Source: Mesorhizobium sp. NFR06 (GTDB taxonomy: Bacteria; Pseudomonadota; Alphaproteobacteria; Rhizobiales; Rhizobiaceae). From it: 64,000 bases of DNA. Location: NCBI RefSeq assembly GCF_900115245.1, contig NZ_FOVT01000013.1, positions 62,001 to 126,000 on the forward strand, given 5' to 3'. A model generated the notes under the pieces. It made no database searches, had not been told where the DNA came from, and saw only the letters and a program-made list of their open reading frames with translations. The position numbers and the translations under genes were made by a program. Shown here piece by piece: positions 43,976 through 52,472 of the stretch. The number at the start of each line of letters is the position of its first letter. The stretch's first letter is position 1.

Positions 43976-44707
43976 ATGTCGGACCCGCGCATTGAAAGCA
44001 TGTTGACGGTACTTAGGGACGACGATCGAGACGACAAACCGGCTGCGCGCTGGTCGCCGATCTATTATGGGCTGAGGGATGCCATCGTCAGCCATCGCCT
44101 CGCGCCAGGCACCAAGCTGCCCGAGGACGAGTTGGCGTCGATCTATTCGGTGAGCCGCACGGTTGTTCGGGCCGCCCTGCAGGCGCTCGCCCACGACCGG
44201 CTGGCGCGGCTGGAGCCCAATCGCGGCGCCTTCGTCGCGCAGCCGTCGAAGATCGAGGCGCGCGAGGTGTTCGAGGCGAGGGCGCTGATCGAGCCCAAGG
44301 TGGCGGCACTCGCCGCCAGGGCGGCGGTGCCGTCGGACATCGCGCAACTGAGACATCATCTCGAGAAGGAGCACGAGGCGCTGCACGACGGCCGTGACAG
44401 CGACGCCATCATGCTGTCGGCGCGCTTCCATGTCGGCATCGCCGAGATCGCCGCCCATTCGGTGTTCACCAACTTCGTGCGCGACCTCGTCTCGCATTCC
44501 TCGCTGATCATAGCGCTCTATTGGAAGCGCCGCGACGCCACCTGCGAGAAGCACGCCCACCACGCGCTGGTCGATGCGATCGAGGCCGGCGACAGCGCCG
44601 ACGCGGCCGCCCTGATGAAAAGTCATCTGGTCGATCTGCTGTCAGGGCTGGACCTCACCGACAAGGTGGAAAAGTCGGACAGTTTGGCGGACTTGCTGCG
44701 CGCCTAA
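43976..44707 (+). CDS. GntR-family regulator, FCD type
   Basis: This 243-aa regulator has a GntR winged helix (IYYGLRDAIVSHRLAPGTKL, YSVSRTVVRAALQAL) and an all-helical FCD ligand domain (FEARALIEPKVAALAA, HHALVDAIEAGDSA). ATG 43976 is taken in preference to a TTG at 43958. It follows the racemase gene and probably controls the importer operon through the palindrome at 38356. Confidence 0.92.
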   Translation: MSDPRIESMLTVLRDDDRDDKPAARWSPIYYGLRDAIVSHRLAPGTKLPEDELASIYSVSRTVVRAALQALAHDRLARLEPNRGAFVAQPSKIEAREVFEARALIEPKVAALAARAAVPSDIAQLRHHLEKEHEALHDGRDSDAIMLSARFHVGIAEIAAHSVFTNFVRDLVSHSSLIIALYWKRRDATCEKHAHHALVDAIEAGDSADAAALMKSHLVDLLSGLDLTDKVEKSDSLADLLRA

Positions 44708-44725
44708 CCCGACATGGAATGTTGA

Positions 44726-44752
44726 GGCGGTTCAACTGGTTGCCGAACCGCC
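44726..44752. terminator. Hairpin between convergent genes
   Basis: GGCGGTTC (44726-44733) pairs perfectly with GAACCGCC (44745-44752) around an 11-nt loop, midway between two convergent genes. There is no T run, so it is a weak candidate terminator that could serve both directions. Confidence 0.4.
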
Positions 44753-44759
44753 CCGCAAG

Positions 44760-45662
44760 CTAGGCCGCGGCCGCCTGCGAATAATCCATCCGCTCGAGGT
44801 CGGCAATGAGGCCGGGTCCCGTCGGCTGCCAGCCGAGATGCGCACGCGTCCATTCGCTCGACGCCGGCAGGTCGAGGCCGGCGAACATGGAAAGCCATCC
44901 GAAATGGTCCGCTGCCTCTTCCTGCGACAGCGAGGCCACCGGCACGTTGAGGCCGGCGCCGATCACTTCCGCGATCTCGCGCATCGGGATGCCTTCCTCG
45001 GCGACGGCGTTGTAGCGCACGCCGGCTTCCTGCTTGTCCAACGCCAAACGATAGAGCTTCGCGACATCCAGCACATGCGCCGCCGACCAACGGTTGCGGC
45101 CCTCGCCGACATAGGCTGACACGCCCTTGGCGCGCGTCTGCGCGATCAGCGGTGTGATCAGGCCCTGCTTCACCGTGTCATGCACCTGCGGCAGGCGCAC
45201 CACCGATACTTTGACGCCCTTCTCAGCCATCGCCGCGCCGGTAAGCTCGGACAGGATGCGCGGATTGGGATGGTCGGTGTTGAACACGTCTTCCTTGGCC
45301 GGCTGTCCGTGTTCGGCAGAGCCCATGCCCACACCCGACGTGATGATGAGCAGCCGGTCCGAGCCGGCCAGCGCGCCGCCCAGCGCTTCGATGACGCGCT
45401 TGTCCTTCTCGCAATTCGCGACGAAGTTCGCAAAGTTGTGGTCGAAGGCGGTGTGGATCACCGCGTCCGATCTCGCCGCGCCTTCGCGAAGGCTGTCGAG
45501 GTCCTCAAGGTCGCCGCGATGGGGCTCGGCGCCCGCGGCCGCAAGCGACCGCGCGCCGGCGTCGGAGCGGGTCAGGCCGAGCACCTGATGACCGGCGGCA
45601 AGAAGTTGGGGCACGATTCTGGAACCGATGAAGCCGGTCGCGCCGGTGAGGAATACACGCAT
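44760..45662 (-). CDS. NAD(P)-binding SDR, epimerase-like
   Basis: This 300-aa atypical/extended short-chain dehydrogenase has a Rossmann motif FLTGATGFIGSRIV. No clear Tyr-x3-Lys is visible in the expected place, so its reaction is not certain. It resembles a family often described as NAD-dependent epimerase/dehydratase. It is divergent from the MmyB-type regulator, which probably controls it through the shared 98-bp region. Confidence 0.85.
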   Translation of the reverse strand: MRVFLTGATGFIGSRIVPQLLAAGHQVLGLTRSDAGARSLAAAGAEPHRGDLEDLDSLREGAARSDAVIHTAFDHNFANFVANCEKDKRVIEALGGALAGSDRLLIITSGVGMGSAEHGQPAKEDVFNTDHPNPRILSELTGAAMAEKGVKVSVVRLPQVHDTVKQGLITPLIAQTRAKGVSAYVGEGRNRWSAAHVLDVAKLYRLALDKQEAGVRYNAVAEEGIPMREIAEVIGAGLNVPVASLSQEEAADHFGWLSMFAGLDLPASSEWTRAHLGWQPTGPGLIADLERMDYSQAAAA

Positions 45663-45716
45663 GGGAGGTCTCCGCTTGTTGTTCGGAGGCCCTTCTTGCG
45701 CTATAGCTCATTCTAT

Positions 45717-45744
45717 TAAAGTAGTGACTTTATCATGGTATAAT
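45717..45744 (+). promoter_or_regulatory. Promoter of the MmyB-type regulator with an overlapping operator
   Basis: TATAAT (45739-45744) is a perfect -10 element, 16 bp from the ATG at 45761. An inverted repeat TAAAGT..ACTTTA (45717-45722 and 45727-45732) covers the -35 place, and lies also upstream of the SDR gene. It fits autoregulation and control of the SDR by the regulator. Confidence 0.65.
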
Positions 45745-45760
45745 AGCCAACAGGATCGCA

Positions 45761-46594
45761 ATGCCCATCGACACGTGCAACAGGCTTGGCACCTTTTTGC
45801 GAGATCGCCGCATGCGCCTTGATCCGGCCACTTTCGGCTTCGCCACGGGGCGCCGGCGCACGCAAGGCTTGCGCCGCGAAGAGGTGGCGCAGCGCGCCAA
45901 CATCAGCCCGACCTGGTACACCTGGTTGGAGCAGGGGCGGGGCGGCGCGCCGTCAGCCGACGTGCTCAACCGCATCGCCACCGGCCTGATGCTGACTGAA
46001 CCCGAACGCGAGCATTTGTTCATGCTGGGTCTCGGGCGGCCGCCGGAGGTTCGCTACCGCAACGTCGACAGTGTAACCCCGCGCCTCCAGCGCGTCCTCG
46101 ACGCCTTGGACCCCAGCCCGGCGATCGTCAAGACCGCGACATGGGATGTGGTGGCATGGAACCGTGCCGCCGCGGCAATGCTGACTGACTATTCCAAGCT
46201 GCCGCGCGAGCAGCGCAACATCCTGCGCCTGATGTTCGGCAATCCGCGCGTGCGCGACGCACAGGACGACTGGCAGAGCGTCGCGCGTTTCGTAGTCGGG
46301 TCCTTCAGGGCCGACGCCGTCCGCGCCGGCGCCGGCGCGGAGGTCGCGGAACTGGTCGAAGAACTGTCCCGCGTGAGTCCGGAGTTCGCGGCGCTCTGGC
46401 GCGACAATGACGTAGTCCCCGCGCATGGCGAAGGCGTGAAGCGCCTGCGACATCCCGAGATCGGGCTGATCGAGCTGGAGTTCTCGGTCTTTGCCGTAGA
46501 CGGCCGACCCGAGCTCGGCATGATTGTCTACAACCCCGCGACGCCTGCTGACGCCGAGCGCATCCAATCGCTGATCGCTTCTCGCTCCGGCTAA
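45761..46594 (+). CDS. XRE-family regulator with MmyB-like ligand domain
   Basis: This 277-aa regulator has an N-terminal helix-turn-helix (LRREEVAQRANISPTWYTWL) and a C-terminal MmyB-like domain (PAIVKTATWDVVAWNRAA, HPEIGLIELEFSVF). Such proteins usually bind a small molecule or fatty acid and regulate a neighbouring SDR gene. ATG 45761 has AGGA 6 nt upstream. Confidence 0.92.
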   Translation: MPIDTCNRLGTFLRDRRMRLDPATFGFATGRRRTQGLRREEVAQRANISPTWYTWLEQGRGGAPSADVLNRIATGLMLTEPEREHLFMLGLGRPPEVRYRNVDSVTPRLQRVLDALDPSPAIVKTATWDVVAWNRAAAAMLTDYSKLPREQRNILRLMFGNPRVRDAQDDWQSVARFVVGSFRADAVRAGAGAEVAELVEELSRVSPEFAALWRDNDVVPAHGEGVKRLRHPEIGLIELEFSVFAVDGRPELGMIVYNPATPADAERIQSLIASRSG

Positions 46595-46650
46595 CGCCGT
46601 GTCTATTGTCTTGGCTACGCGGCGCGCCTGAGGTCCGATCATTTCCGGGC

Positions 46651-48213
46651 TCAAGCCTCCAGCCAGACCCGGCTGGCGATGCGGCCATTGGAAAAGTCAT
46701 TGCCAATATCGGGAACAAAACCCTTAAGATGGCTCGTGCAGGCGTTGATGTAGTCGTTGAATACCGGCAGTATCAGGCCGCCCTCCTCTCGCACCATCAG
46801 CGCCATGTCACGATAAAGTACGCGCCGCTTTGTCTCATCCAGTTCACCGCGCGCCTGCGCCACCATCTTGTCGAAGTCGGGCCGCTTGAAGCGGGTGTCG
46901 TTCCACTCCGCGTTGGAAACGTAGGAAGTGGAATAGCGCGCATCCTGCGTCGGACGCCCACCCCAAAAGGAGGTGCAGAACGGCTTGACGTTCCAGACTT
47001 CCGACCAGTAGCCGTCACTAGGCTCGCGCTGCACATTGATCTTGATGCCAGCCTTTTGCGCGCTCAACTGGAAAAGCTGGGCCGCTTCGACCGCGCCGGG
47101 GAACGCCGCCTCCGACGTGCGCAGCAGAATTGGATCCTGAAGGCCAGACTTCTTGAAGTGGAATGCAGCCTTGTCGGGATCGTAATTGCGCTGCTCTATA
47201 TCGGTAGGCGCGAGCGCATAGTTGCCGTTGATCGGGTAATCATTGCCAATGGTGCCGAACCCGCCCAGAACCCGCTTGAGGATAGCCTCGCGGTCTATCG
47301 CATATTTGAGCGCCAGACGCAGATCATTGTTGTCGAACGGCGCGGTGTCGCAATGCATCAGAAAGGAATAGAACCCCTTGCCGGAGGTACGGAGGATCTC
47401 GACGCCCGGAACCCTCTTCAGCAACGGCACGATCTTCGGTTCGACGGTGCTGATGAAATCGACCTGACCGGATCGCAAGGCGCTGGCCCGGGCGGTCAGG
47501 TCGTTCAACACGGTAATAAGGACGCTGTCGACGTAGCCCCGGTCCTGGCGCCAGTCGTCGGTGTTTTTTTCGAAAGCAGCGCGAATGCCCGGCTCGAACG
47601 CAGCCAGCTTGTAGGGCCCGGTGCCGATCGCCGCCGTCGGTTTTTCCACGCCGCCCCCCGGCTGGATCTGAAGATGATAATCCGTAAATATCAGGGGCAA
47701 GTCAGCATTGGCTTCCTTCAGCGTCACCACCAAGTTGCCCGACCGTTCCTCGATGCGGTCTATCCCGGACAGCAGGCCGAGTGCGCCCGATTGCGATTTC
47801 GTCCCGGCGTGGCGGCGCAACGTCTCGACAGCATCGGAAACGGTAAACGCCTTGCCATCGTGGAAACGAACGTCTTTGCGTATCTTGAAGGTCCATTCCT
47901 TGGCGTCGGCCGACGGTGACCAGGATTCGGCCAGCGAGGGAACCGCCGCGCCCGTCTTGGGATCGGATTCGACCAGGGTATCGCCCCAGCAATGCGCGAT
48001 CACAAAATTGACGCTGGCAGACGCCAAGGCTGGGTCAAGTGTATCGGCGGAGGCGCCGCCATCGAGTCCCAGCCGCAACTGTCCGCCGCGCACGGGCGTT
48101 TGCGCCGCGGCCGGCGACGCCAGCGAGCCGACCGCTGCCGAGAGGCCCAAAACCACCCCCGCTTGAAGAAGATCACGGCGTGACAGACTCGATAACCTGC
48201 TGGAAGCGCTCAT
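46651..48213 (-). CDS. ABC transporter substrate-binding protein, family 5 (orphan)
   Basis: This 520-aa family-5 binding protein has a Tat-like signal (LSRRDLLQAGVVLG) and a SPAAAQT cleavage site. The mature part has DTLDPALASASVNF, WTFKIRKDVRFHDGKAFTV and later LRLALKYAIDREAIL, all usual in the family. No permease or ATPase is near, so it either serves another importer or was left behind. It is divergent from the XRE-type regulator. Confidence 0.9.
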   Translation of the reverse strand: MSASSRLSSLSRRDLLQAGVVLGLSAAVGSLASPAAAQTPVRGGQLRLGLDGGASADTLDPALASASVNFVIAHCWGDTLVESDPKTGAAVPSLAESWSPSADAKEWTFKIRKDVRFHDGKAFTVSDAVETLRRHAGTKSQSGALGLLSGIDRIEERSGNLVVTLKEANADLPLIFTDYHLQIQPGGGVEKPTAAIGTGPYKLAAFEPGIRAAFEKNTDDWRQDRGYVDSVLITVLNDLTARASALRSGQVDFISTVEPKIVPLLKRVPGVEILRTSGKGFYSFLMHCDTAPFDNNDLRLALKYAIDREAILKRVLGGFGTIGNDYPINGNYALAPTDIEQRNYDPDKAAFHFKKSGLQDPILLRTSEAAFPGAVEAAQLFQLSAQKAGIKINVQREPSDGYWSEVWNVKPFCTSFWGGRPTQDARYSTSYVSNAEWNDTRFKRPDFDKMVAQARGELDETKRRVLYRDMALMVREEGGLILPVFNDYINACTSHLKGFVPDIGNDFSNGRIASRVWLEA

Positions 48214-48265
48214 TGGGTTCCCCTTTTGGACTGAAGGCTTCGGGCGATCCTAGGCCGAGGCCGTG

Positions 48266-48311
48266 GCAACGCAATTTCGTTGCTTGAAGCGCGTTTAAGC
48301 GGATTTATACT
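48266..48311 (+). promoter_or_regulatory. Promoter/operator of the XRE-type regulator
   Basis: An inverted repeat GCAACG (48266-48271) and CGTTGC (48278-48283) with a 6-bp spacer is followed by a -35-like TTGAAG (48284-48289) and a -10-like TATACT (48306-48311), 16 bp apart. The start codon ATG is at 48318, just where transcription should start. Confidence 0.55.
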
Positions 48312-48317
48312 GTCTCC

Positions 48318-49139
48318 ATGAGCAAGCCATGGGCCAATTTCAGCAACAACCTGAAGCTTGCCTGCAGCACGCACAAATCGGTATCCGATTTGTGCCGCAC
48401 CATCGGCATCAACAGGCAGCAGTTCAATCGCTACCTCAATGCGGGATCCCAGCCTTCCGCCCACAATCTCCTGACGATCGCGGCAGCCTTTGGCCTCGAA
48501 CCAGCCGATTTCGACCTTCCTGCGGGCGCCTTCCGCAGCAAATTGGGCGAACGGCGCCGACACACCGGCCTGCAAGGGCCGTTGGCGGACGCCTTTCCGG
48601 GCGACCTGCATGCACTCGAACCATATCTCGGATTCTATCAGGCATGGCATACGTCGCTGTCTTGGCCTGACAAGATCGTCTGCGCCTGCGCTCACATGCG
48701 CGAGCATGGCGGACAAGTTCTGGTTACCACGCTTGAGCGCATCGAAGATGCTGAACACGACATCGCGCAGCGCTCACGTTATTTCGGGCTCGCGGCGTAT
48801 CGGCACCAGCGCATCTTCCTAACTGAACTGACGCGCGGCAAGGCACCAACCTTTGGACAGACGATCCTTATGCCGTTCGAAACTTACCAGCGGCGCTACC
48901 TGCGCGGTGTCACCATGGGCGTGTCGTGGCGGAACAACAATCTGCCCTACGCCACCCGCACCGTCTGGCACTATCTGGGGAAACATGTCGACAAGAGAAG
49001 TCTTATTTTGCGTTGCGGCATCTATGCCCCCAATTCCGCAGCGCTACCCACCGCCGTGCTGTCTTTCCTGACCGAGGCCCAGCCGGTCACCGCCGCGCCT
49101 GTGCAGGCACCAAGACCGGATCGCCGAGCGCCTCCCTGA
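48318..49139 (+). CDS. XRE-type transcriptional regulator
   Basis: This 273-aa protein has an N-terminal HTH (SVSDLCRTIGINRQQFNRYL, then AFGLEPADFDLP) and a C-terminal half of unknown fold. The -10-like element ends 6 bp before the ATG and no Shine-Dalgarno is visible, so the mRNA may be leaderless. It is divergent from the orphan binding protein gene and probably regulates it. Confidence 0.85.
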   Translation: MSKPWANFSNNLKLACSTHKSVSDLCRTIGINRQQFNRYLNAGSQPSAHNLLTIAAAFGLEPADFDLPAGAFRSKLGERRRHTGLQGPLADAFPGDLHALEPYLGFYQAWHTSLSWPDKIVCACAHMREHGGQVLVTTLERIEDAEHDIAQRSRYFGLAAYRHQRIFLTELTRGKAPTFGQTILMPFETYQRRYLRGVTMGVSWRNNNLPYATRTVWHYLGKHVDKRSLILRCGIYAPNSAALPTAVLSFLTEAQPVTAAPVQAPRPDRRAPP

Positions 49140-49325
49140 TCCGCGGGGTCACCCCGCTACTTTGCGGGTTTGTCCGAAGACAAGCGGGAGGAGATCCGCA
49201 GATTCCTTGCCCGGCGCGCCCGGCAGCAGGTCGTCGCCGCACAGCATCGCCGAAACCGCTCCGCTCGGCACTGCGGTCGGGCGGCGCATTGCCTGGCATA
49301 ACCGCCTTCACGCGCCTTCGAAGCG

Positions 49326-50279
49326 TCAGCCTTGCCGCCGCCTGCCCGACCGCTTCGGGGGAGCGTCAGCACCGCCCGGACGCCTGATGTGGTCGATGAA
49401 GGCGCGCAGCTTGGGCAGCACCTGGTGCCGTTCGGGGTAGTAAAGAAAAACACCCGGCGTGGTCACCGCGAAGCGGCCGAGCAGCGCCTGCAGTCGCCCG
49501 TCGGCGATCGGCGCTTCGGTGATCGGGCCTGGCACCTGGGCCAGTCCCACGCCCTGGATCGCCGCGCCGAGCAGCGACGGATAGTCATGCGCGATCAGCG
49601 GCCCCGAGACGATTGCCTCGACAGCCTTGTTGCCGTCGGCGAAGGACCAGGGCGCAACCGAACCATTTGATCGCCGCAGACGCAGGCAGGCGTGGTCGCG
49701 CAGGTCCTCGATGCGCTCCGGCGTCGTTCGGTGGCGCAGGTAATCGGGGCTGCCGACGACCACCATAGGGAAGGAGGGGGTCAGTCGGACCGCCACCATG
49801 TCGGGCGCGATCAGATCGCCCATGCGGATGCCGGCATCGAATCCCTCGGCGGCGAGATCGGTCAGTTCGCCGCTGGCGACAATCTCCAGCTCTATCTCGG
49901 GAAAAGCCCGGCAGAAGGAGGCGATCATCGGTTCCAGCAGGACCGGCACCACTGCCGGCGGTACCGAGAGGCGCAACAGTCCCGCAGGCCGCAGGCCCAT
50001 CCCGCGCGCGGTCTCGCTCGCGGCGATCAATTCCTCGAATGCCGGCCGGGCGCGTGCGAAAAAGCGCTCGCCGGCTTCGGTCAGGCCGACGCTGCGCGTC
50101 GTGCGGATGAAGAGCGCAGCGCCAATGCGCGCCTCGAGCGTGCGTATCGCCTGGCTGATCGCCGACGGGGTGACGGCGAGTTCGGCCGCCGCCTTGCGGA
50201 AATTGCGGTGTCTGGCCACGCTCAAAAACGCCTCGACGCCGTCGAGCGCGCCATGCCTGACTGTGAAGTTCTGCTTCAT
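49326..50279 (-). CDS. LysR-family transcriptional regulator
   Basis: This 317-aa LysR protein has an N-terminal winged helix (AELAVTPSAISQAIRTLEAR) and a C-terminal PBP2-type effector domain (LRLSVPPAVVPVLL). It is divergent from the methyltransferase gene (82 bp) and may regulate it. The effector is unknown. Confidence 0.93.
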   Translation of the reverse strand: MKQNFTVRHGALDGVEAFLSVARHRNFRKAAAELAVTPSAISQAIRTLEARIGAALFIRTTRSVGLTEAGERFFARARPAFEELIAASETARGMGLRPAGLLRLSVPPAVVPVLLEPMIASFCRAFPEIELEIVASGELTDLAAEGFDAGIRMGDLIAPDMVAVRLTPSFPMVVVGSPDYLRHRTTPERIEDLRDHACLRLRRSNGSVAPWSFADGNKAVEAIVSGPLIAHDYPSLLGAAIQGVGLAQVPGPITEAPIADGRLQALLGRFAVTTPGVFLYYPERHQVLPKLRAFIDHIRRPGGADAPPKRSGRRRQG

Positions 50280-50361
50280 GACCCATCGACATTATCGCTG
50301 ATAGTTGCCGGCGCAAAGCGGCCGTATTTCTGATGCGAGTTTGAAAACCAAGGAGGTGGCA

Positions 50362-51189
50362 ATGACCGACCAAACGAATCGCGTGCGCGATCACTACCGT
50401 GCAACCGGCCTGACGGAGCGCCTGAAGACAGCGCTCGCGGTCTTCGGGCCGGAGGAACACCTGCTGAAGCCGGAACAACTGGCCACGCTCGACCAGTTCC
50501 ACACGCGCGGGCTGGCCGCGACGGCCGAGCTGGCCGACCTGGCTGTCATCACTGCCGACATGTCGGTGCTGGATATCGGATCGGGCGTTGGCGGGCCGGC
50601 TCGCTTCCTGGAAGCGACCTATGGCTGCAAGGTCACGGGCATCGACCTGAGCGAACCATTCGTCGATGCTTCCCGCTACCTGACCAAGCGGACCGGGCAG
50701 GACGGCAGGGTGTCGTTCGAAGCCGGCAGCGCCCTGGCGCTTCCCTTCGAGGATGGCCGTTTCGAAGCCGCGCTTCTGCAGCATGTGGCGATGAACATCG
50801 CCGACCGGCCGCTGCTCTACCGCGAGATCAGACGGGTGCTGAAGCCGGGCGGAAAATTCGCGACCTTCGACGTGGTGCTGAGCGGCGGCGATCCGCACTA
50901 TCCCGTGCCATGGGCGAAGACACCGGGTGAAAGCTTCCTCATCACTGCCGCCGAAACCTGCGAGGCGATCGAAGCCGCCGGCTTCAGCACACTCGTCCGC
51001 CGCGATGACACGGCTGCCGCCAAGGCCTGGTTTGCCGAGTTTCGTGCCTCCGGTCCGCCGCCTTCGCTCAATCTCGGCGTCGTCATGGGGCAGGGTTTCG
51101 CGGATCTAGCCACCAATCTCGGACGCAATCTCATGGAAGGCCGGCTGGGCATCCTCACTGCGGTGTTCGAAGCCGTCCCGGTCAGCTGA
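50362..51189 (+). CDS. Class I SAM-dependent methyltransferase
   Basis: This 275-aa methyltransferase has motif I VLDIGSGVGGPARFLEA, motif II-like VTGIDLSEPFVDAS and post-I ALPFEDGRFEAALLQHV. The overall form is that of small-molecule (UbiE/COQ5-like) methyltransferases; the acceptor is unknown. The ATG at 50362 has an ideal AGGAGGTGGC upstream. A divergent family B repeat starts at its stop. Confidence 0.9.
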   Translation: MTDQTNRVRDHYRATGLTERLKTALAVFGPEEHLLKPEQLATLDQFHTRGLAATAELADLAVITADMSVLDIGSGVGGPARFLEATYGCKVTGIDLSEPFVDASRYLTKRTGQDGRVSFEAGSALALPFEDGRFEAALLQHVAMNIADRPLLYREIRRVLKPGGKFATFDVVLSGGDPHYPVPWAKTPGESFLITAAETCEAIEAAGFSTLVRRDDTAAAKAWFAEFRASGPPPSLNLGVVMGQGFADLATNLGRNLMEGRLGILTAVFEAVPVS

Positions 51190-51267
51190 ACAATTCCAGG
51201 AGAACGTTCCAGCGGTTGGGCTCGGCGACTTCGCCGTAGCCTTTCCGTCCGGAATTGCGCGAAACCA
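51189..51267 (+). repeat. Palindromic intergenic repeat, family B, divergent copy
   Basis: ACAATTCCAGGAGAACG at the left and CCGTCCGGAATTGCGC at the right repeat the outer stem of family B, with a different middle (about 79 bp in all) containing GGCGACTTCGCC. Only the first of the two usual hairpins is present. Confidence 0.6.
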
Positions 51268-51283
51268 ACACTGGGAGATGAGA

Positions 51284-51787
51284 ATGTCGCCAGCGATGAT
51301 CTTCAACATCCACCTCGGCCTCGGCTACGTGCCGTGGCTGCTTTGCTTCGCAACCTATGTCTGGCCCAGGCTCAAGTCGATGGACAACACCGAGGCGCAG
51401 CGCGCCATGGCCACGCTGCACGGCTTCCGCTTCTTCGGGCTCGTCTTCCTCATTCCAGGCGTTGTCGGACCGAATCTGCCCGGCGGCTTTGCCAGTTTCG
51501 CCGCCTATGGCGACTTCGCGACCGGTCTGCTTGCTATGTTGGCGCTGCTTGCCGTGGCGAGGCCGTCGATCTTCTGGCCGCTCGTTGTCGCCTTCAACGT
51601 CGTGGGCGTGGTCGACATAATCGTCGACTACTATCACGGCACTGTGCTCGACCTTCCGGGGCAGGCCGGGCAGTTGGGCGCGACCTACGCGATCCCGATC
51701 ATCTACGTGCCGCTGCTGATGATTACGCATGTCGCGGCCTTCTATCTCATGATGCGGCCCAGGCGCCGCGAGCTCGCGGCGACATAG
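51284..51787 (+). CDS. Four- or five-helix membrane protein
   Basis: This 167-aa protein is made mostly of hydrophobic helices (FNIHLGLGYVPWLLCFATYV, FGLVFLIPGVV, LLAMLALLAV, PLVVAFNVVGVVDIIVDYY and LLMITHVAAFYLM). I do not recognise a family. ATG 51284 has GGGAG 6 nt upstream; ATG 51278 is too near. It is flanked on both sides by family B repeats. Confidence 0.82.
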   Translation: MSPAMIFNIHLGLGYVPWLLCFATYVWPRLKSMDNTEAQRAMATLHGFRFFGLVFLIPGVVGPNLPGGFASFAAYGDFATGLLAMLALLAVARPSIFWPLVVAFNVVGVVDIIVDYYHGTVLDLPGQAGQLGATYAIPIIYVPLLMITHVAAFYLMMRPRRRELAAT

Positions 51788-51888
51788 GCAATCCCGGGAA
51801 AGGTATGAAACGGTTATCCGTCCGGGATCGCGCCAAAACAAAGGAATAGAGCGGCGTCGCCGTTTCATGAAACGGCGAAACGCTCTAA
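51785..51888 (+). repeat. Palindromic intergenic repeat, family B copy 3
   Basis: The same two-hairpin form as at 22077 (GCAATCCCGGGAAAGG..CCGTCCGGGATCGCG, then GCGTCGCCGTTTC..GAAACGGCGAAACGC). Its right end CTCTA supplies the TAG stop of the Lrp-type gene (51885-51887), and its left end lies at the stop of the membrane protein gene. Confidence 0.88.
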
Positions 51889-52424
51889 TAGACCGGCGTC
51901 GCCATGTGCTTGGGCGCCGGCCATTCGCTTGTGATCTCGGGCTGCACCGGCCGCTCGAGATAGGTCGACAGCACCACATAGCTGCGCGTCGAGGTGACGC
52001 CCGGCGTGTCGTAGAGGCGAGCCAGCAGGCCTTCGAGCGCGCGCGTATCCTCGGTGCGCACCTTGAGCAGCATGCAGGTGTCGCCGGCAACCGTGTGGAT
52101 CTCCTCGACCTCGGGATATTTCGACACCGCCATCAGCTCCGGCGTCTTGCCCCAGCCCCTGGTGTCGATATGCACGAAGGCGAGCAGCGGCTTCTTCACC
52201 GCTCGCGGATCGATGAGCGCGGAGGTGGCGCGGATCGCGCCGCTGCGCTTCAGCCGTTTGACCCGCTCATGCGCCGCCGGCGGCGACAGGCCGACGCGCT
52301 CCCCGAGCTCGGCATAGCTGATGGTCGCGTCCTCGACGAGAACGCCTAATATCTTTCGGTCGACAGGGTCGATCTCGCGGGCCGGCGGCTTGTTCCGCTG
52401 AACGTCATCTGTTTCTGTGTCCAT
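51885..52424 (-). CDS. Lrp/AsnC-family transcriptional regulator
   Basis: This 179-aa regulator has an HTH (DRKILGVLVEDATISYAELG, LSPPAAHERVKRL) and a RAM-type effector domain (HTVAGDTCMLLKVRTED). ATG 52424 has GGAGAA upstream; earlier ATGs to 52490 overlap the divergent MFS start and are less likely. It probably controls that MFS gene. The stop codon lies inside a family B repeat. Confidence 0.9.
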   Translation of the reverse strand: MDTETDDVQRNKPPAREIDPVDRKILGVLVEDATISYAELGERVGLSPPAAHERVKRLKRSGAIRATSALIDPRAVKKPLLAFVHIDTRGWGKTPELMAVSKYPEVEEIHTVAGDTCMLLKVRTEDTRALEGLLARLYDTPGVTSTRSYVVLSTYLERPVQPEITSEWPAPKHMATPVY

Positions 52425-52472
52425 ATGGAAATTCTCCATTGATGCGGAATTTAATTCGGCCATTATGATGAT

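Noticed and set aside
49140-49325. Short gene between the XRE and LysR genes
   Set aside because: A plus-strand stretch (GLSEDKREEIRRFLARRARQ) looks protein-like but has no start and stops soon; it may be a gene fragment but is too short to support.
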